A stretch of 64,000 nt of DNA from Myrica gale. Its lineage: Eukaryota; Streptophyta; Magnoliopsida; Fagales; Myricaceae. Position 1 is the stretch's first letter. Each line of letters opens with the position of its first letter. Position numbers and translations under genes: made by a program. A model generated the notes under the pieces. The model did not search any database. It saw only the letters and a program-made list of their open reading frames with translations, and was not told the DNA's origin. Where the stretch lies: contig OZ005610.1 of assembly GCA_963930655.1 (NCBI GenBank), positions 13,397,001-13,461,000 of the forward strand, given 5' to 3'. This document shows, piece by piece, positions 60,126 to 64,000 of this stretch.

Positions 60126-63100
60126 TCACTTTCGTGATTTTCCCCGTGTCTTTGTCTTTTTTGTTGATATTCCACCATTGTTTTTGCTCTTCTTCAGATT
60201 TTGTGTCTGTCCACTCCTTTTGTGCTCCTCTATCGTTTCATGAGGATTCACTTCCTTGTACTCGACTGGCCTTATGATCACACCAGGTCTCTTCACCACC
60301 TGCACATAATAATTTCGAGTTGAGAAACAAAAATTACAACAAATTACTTGCACCCAAGCCAGCTCCATGGAAGAGGGGAGAAGCAACAATTTCCTAGCAA
60401 GAAGTAATCTTTCTTGCCGTGGTTTGCATAAATGATTATTATCTGGCAGGTGCAAGAACAATAGTATCTCAAACAAAGACAAACCAATCTGCAGTGAAAT
60501 TGTGCCGAGGCACTTACTTCAGGCCGATTAAGAGCTCCAACCGTCGTTGCTGGATTGAATTCAGGTCCAATGGGTATGCGGATGCTCTGCTCAAAAACTT
60601 CCTTGGACGTGAAAGGGTAAGGCAATGTTTTCGTAAGAAGTTTATCAGCCTGTCAAATTCAAATCCAAAGAAAAAGCATCATTAGTCAGCAGGAAAAGCA
60701 AAATAAAGCAGACTGGAGTACAGGAAGAGCACAATGACAGAATACCAGGACTTAATAGAAGAGAAACCTGAGAAAACTTTAAATGTACTGCATAATAGCA
60801 AAGGACCGCCTGAAGCACAAAACTATATATCCAACTAGCTTTGATAAATGAAAACTCTCTTAATCTTCAATGTATCCATAAAAGTACTGTTCTTTGCAGT
60901 ATCGTGGCAAACTTCAGTTTTTATAGATATAATCATTATTGAGGTTGTGTTTGAGTTATAAAATTTTAGGGTGGTTACAATTTTGGGTATGAAAGTTGAT
61001 GAAAAAGTGAGGAGAGAGTGAAAAAAGTTGGTGACAAAGTAAAAAAGTTAATTGGAAGTGGTGAAAAAGTGAAAAAATTTATGGAAGTTAGTGAAAATGT
61101 GAGGAGAGATAATTTTTGTAATGATGGTAAAATTAGAGTGAAAACTTTTGTTAATGAACGCAGCCACAAGCACTCATATACTAGTGAATCTCCATCTCTA
61201 GTAACTGCTTAATTTGAGATGGTAAGTCAAATTTCTTGCGGGGGGGGGGGGGGGGGGCGTAACATGCAGACGACCAAAAACCGTATTCTTTAAAATCAAA
61301 ATAGCGATGTGAATCCCTATCTTATTTGAGCATAGGTAATTGAGATGCATTTAGGACCGCAAACCTTTGCATCTAACTTCTCAGATATAATAACATGTTT
61401 GAGATGTGCATCCTTCCTTTTATTAAGAACTTCTTCTCTTTTCCTCTTAGCATTCTCATGCTCATTCATCATCCAAGAAGGCACGCCTTTCTTCCTCTGT
61501 ACATGAGTCCACTGGCCCCAGCCAAGAAGCAAAACAGGCTTTTCAGGTTCGGGATTTTCCTGGTTCAGGACCTCCTGTTTATCATGCTCAAAATCTTCCT
61601 CCACATCATCACCGGCAAAAGCTTGGCGAATTAGCTCTGATTGAGAAGGGAGTTCATAAGATGGTTTAGGACCCAAAGCAAGAATGCCATCTACCACCTG
61701 TCCTTCACTCTCTGAATCACTATTCTCGCCCACTTCCTTCACAGGTTCCTAGACCAGAAACAGCAGAAAAAAGTAAGTGAGATACCCAGTCACTTCAAGG
61801 GCACTGCAACTTCAAATTAATAAATAAAGAGCAAAGAGCTGATACCTTGAAATGATGATTATTTTCAGATTCAACAGCTTTTGAGGACCTCTTGCTTTTG
61901 GCATCCACTTCATTTCTGTTTTCCATCTGCTCATTGTACACAGTAATCAGTAAACCCCTCCCAAGAGAAAAAAAAAATCCTTAATTCCTCAGAACCATGG
62001 ATGGGAAAGCACCTTTCTCCATCTGTCTGATGCATAAATAGCAACTTCATATGTTGTCTTGGGACCTGGGTCTTTAACAATATCATCAAAGCTCTGTAAA
62101 CAATTAAAACAGAATCTTTTCAGACATGGATCAAGAAACATAAGATTTTCAGAAAACAAGGAAGATTGCCAGAAGAAATGTCATTACCTTAAAAACAGAA
62201 TCCTCGTGAATCTCAGAATTTTCACAAGGTGGAACTGAATCAATATAGGCATCCTTCTGCAAGTCATTACTTTTACCGTTTCCAACCTTAACAGGATTTT
62301 CTCTGGCCTCCAAGTCATCGTCACTATCACTATTAGCATAAAAGTTATCTGCTTTGACCCTATTTCTTGATTTTGGAGCATGTGTTTTAGTAGCACCAAA
62401 TACCCTTCTACCACTTGTAGACTTTATTTTAGGACTTTCTGCCCCACTTGAATCCTCCATCTGCTTCAAAGATGATTCATACTCTTGAAGAGCAAGTTTA
62501 GCTTCTTCATCAGCTTCCTCCTTTCTTTTCTTCAGTCCGCGCTCCTACTCACAAGCAAATCCAAGAGAAATCAGAAGTATTGATATGCTACAATATAGTA
62601 GATACCAACAGGGCTTTTAGGTCATAGAAAGTGCTGACATAAAAAATAGCCAAGTGCTGAGAGAATATCATGTAAAATAACCAATGCAGAGGGAATATCA
62701 TGTCAGTTTCTTAATATTGATAAATCCACTGTTCAGCTCTGGGGGAGCTCTAAAACTTCTTAAGAAAACTAACCAGAGAACACCAAAGCTTACCATGAAA
62801 GGTAAAGAAAACAATCCTGTTTTAGGCATTTCATCCTCTTCGTCTAATATCTTAAGGGTCTTCTCTTTTGCTTTTTCTAACAACTTGGATGTTCTACCCT
62901 GGTCCGGAACAGCTGAATCTTCATCTATATCATCCTCATCACTGCTGGCATCACTGCTGCTGCTATTTTCTTTCATCGAATTCATTTTCCTAGTCAAAAG
63001 AGCATGCTGGTGGAGCTGTTCAGATATAGCAGCTCGAGTACCTTCATCTTGGACTTGCAAACCACGCTGGAGAATGCGTGTTGCCCATTTGGAGGTGTTT

Positions 63101-63464
63101 TTGTGTTTCAGTGTCATCCGTTCCTGCATCGAGGTGGTAAAGAATATGATTAGTACTATAAGTACTACAAACGCTTCATAAAGATTAACCCAGAGTTTGT
63201 TATCCATAGTCCATCTACAAAATAACTAACAGCAGGAGTCACCTCAGCCCGTTTGAACTCTTGCTTCAATGCCTTCTCTTTAGCAGCTTCAGCATCCATT
63301 TCAATGTCAGTGGCTGCTATCTTCAATCTATTTTTCTTCAATAGACGATGGTACGTTTTCGATTTGATCTTTTTTATGTGTTTTGCCTTCATTTCATGAC
63401 GAAAAAGAAGGCTGCGCATTTTAGCAATACGATTATGGCGCTCTTGTTCATCTTCCACAGATAC
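60126..63464 (-). CDS. UTP14: UTP14, U3 snoRNP/SSU processome protein (partial, N-terminus beyond window)
   Basis: UTP14 acts in the nucleolar small-subunit processome during 18S pre-rRNA maturation. Eight exons are visible: 63464-63243, 63123-62794, 62544-62188, 62093-62013, 61926-61846, 61748-61365, 60649-60518 and 60299-60126, totalling 587 codons with stop. Landmarks are KMRSLLFRHEMKAKHIKKIK, SKTYHRLLKK, EFKRAE|ERMTLKHKNTSKWA, QLHQHALLTRKMNSMKE, LLGWGQWTHVQ, HVIISEKLDAK, LPYPFTSKEVFEQSIRIPIG and VVKRPGVIIRPVEYKEVNPHE, followed by a lysine-rich tail. All exons are in phase. Typical plant UTP14 exceeds 800 aa, so roughly the first third lies past 64000. No exon was recognised in 63465-64000. 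The acidic, low-complexity middle is normal for the family. Confidence 0.92.
60920..61260. repeat. Low-complexity intron insert in UTP14 with poly-G run
   Basis: The segment 60955-61150 is built of GTGAAAAAGTG/AAAGTTGGTGA-type phrases and lies in the UTP14 intron between 61365 and 60649. A run of about 18 G lies at about 61240-61257. It may be a small TE remnant. No termini were resolved. Confidence 0.4.
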
Positions 63465-64000
63465 CTGTCAACCATGACTGACAATGAGAAAAATTCCAAC
63501 GCACCCACCCCCTTTCCTTCTCTTTCTAGCTCAAGATAGCATAGATCAGCGTTGTTATAACATGACAATCCACACAAAATATCTAAGTCAATAGATCCTT
63601 GTAGAAAATCAGGAGCATTGAAGAACTAGCTGATATTTAGAGTAACATCACAGGAATAACAATGTTAAAATAGCCCATTTACTCCCAATCTCTAAAATAC
63701 ACATGCAAGATCAAAGTGCAGCTTATTAGATGACTGAGCTGACACAAAGCTTATATCCCAATCGCAATTTCATCAATCCTGTTGTAGCATTTTATTTTTA
63801 AGAGTTGGCTCTTACTAAAAGTTTGTTTTGCCTTGCAGCCAGTTTCAGGTGCAGATTTTGAGATTGTCTTTAGAACTTGGAAGCAGTAAGCATTTACCAA
63901 ATTCATGACTTCTAAAATGTATACATCCAGATCCAGCTAAACAGTTCCTGGAAAAATTTTAAAGGTCTATGAACTTTTAAAGGACCAGAAAGTGAAAACA
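63465..64000. other. Probable UTP14 intron reaching the window edge
   Basis: No exon was recognised on either strand. It lies directly 5' of the first visible UTP14 exon. Confidence 0.5.

Overview
The window is nuclear DNA of a flowering plant, almost certainly a eudicot. The genes have many short exons with GT-AG introns, intergenic DNA is AT-rich and transposon-filled, and the neighbours MHX and PHR2 sit side by side as they do in Arabidopsis (AT2G47600 and AT2G47590, recalled from memory). Exon coordinates were derived by hand from reading frame, splice-site dinucleotides and remembered family sequences. No database search was run.

Layout. 1-5.3 kb: repetitive upstream DNA with a 1.2 kb non-autonomous MULE and a promoter/leader block present twice. 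6.2-11.3 kb (+): MHX copy 1, a vacuolar Mg2+/Zn2+-H+ exchanger gene of 8 coding exons. 11.4-23.6 kb: its 3' flank, split by a MITE, a 6.2 kb LINE, a 1.74 kb insertion with 62 bp flanking repeats and a double TRIM. This flank carries the tail of a decayed PHR2 copy (-), which ends against a 5'-truncated LINE. 24.1-28.8 kb (-): a degraded endogenous pararetrovirus-like element. 29.2-34.65 kb: a MuDR-type MULE with about 1 kb terminal inverted repeats, a broken transposase and a MITE nested in one TIR. 35.3-40.6 kb (+): MHX copy 2. 41.6-43.9 kb (-): intact PHR2. 46.7-49.7 kb (+): a decayed leucine carboxyl methyltransferase-like gene. 50.7-58.7 kb (-): intact gamma-tubulin complex component 4 (739 aa predicted). 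60.1-63.5 kb (-): the C-terminal eight exons of the nucleolar protein UTP14, running off the right edge.

The most interesting reading is one direct tandem duplication of a block running from the MHX leader-intron acceptor (6166/35203) into PHR2 exon 2 (22740/about 42268). It predicts copy 1 = native leader + MHX + truncated PHR2, and copy 2 = leaderless MHX + full PHR2. That is what is seen. Each MHX copy then took a different hit. Copy 1 lost the G of the intron 6 splice donor, and the adjacent cryptic GT leads straight to a stop. Copy 2 has a 234 bp MULE-type MITE with a 9 bp target duplication inside its last exon. Because 234+9 is divisible by three, the frame stays open and gains 81 residues. 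Neither copy is obviously wild type, so the family's function here may depend on leaky splicing, on the insertion-bearing protein, or on another locus.

The TE landscape is dominated by Mutator-type elements. At least six have 9 bp target duplications readable directly from the sequence, four exact and two with one mismatch. LINEs, a TRIM array, tRNA-derived SINEs and the pararetrovirus remnant make up the rest.
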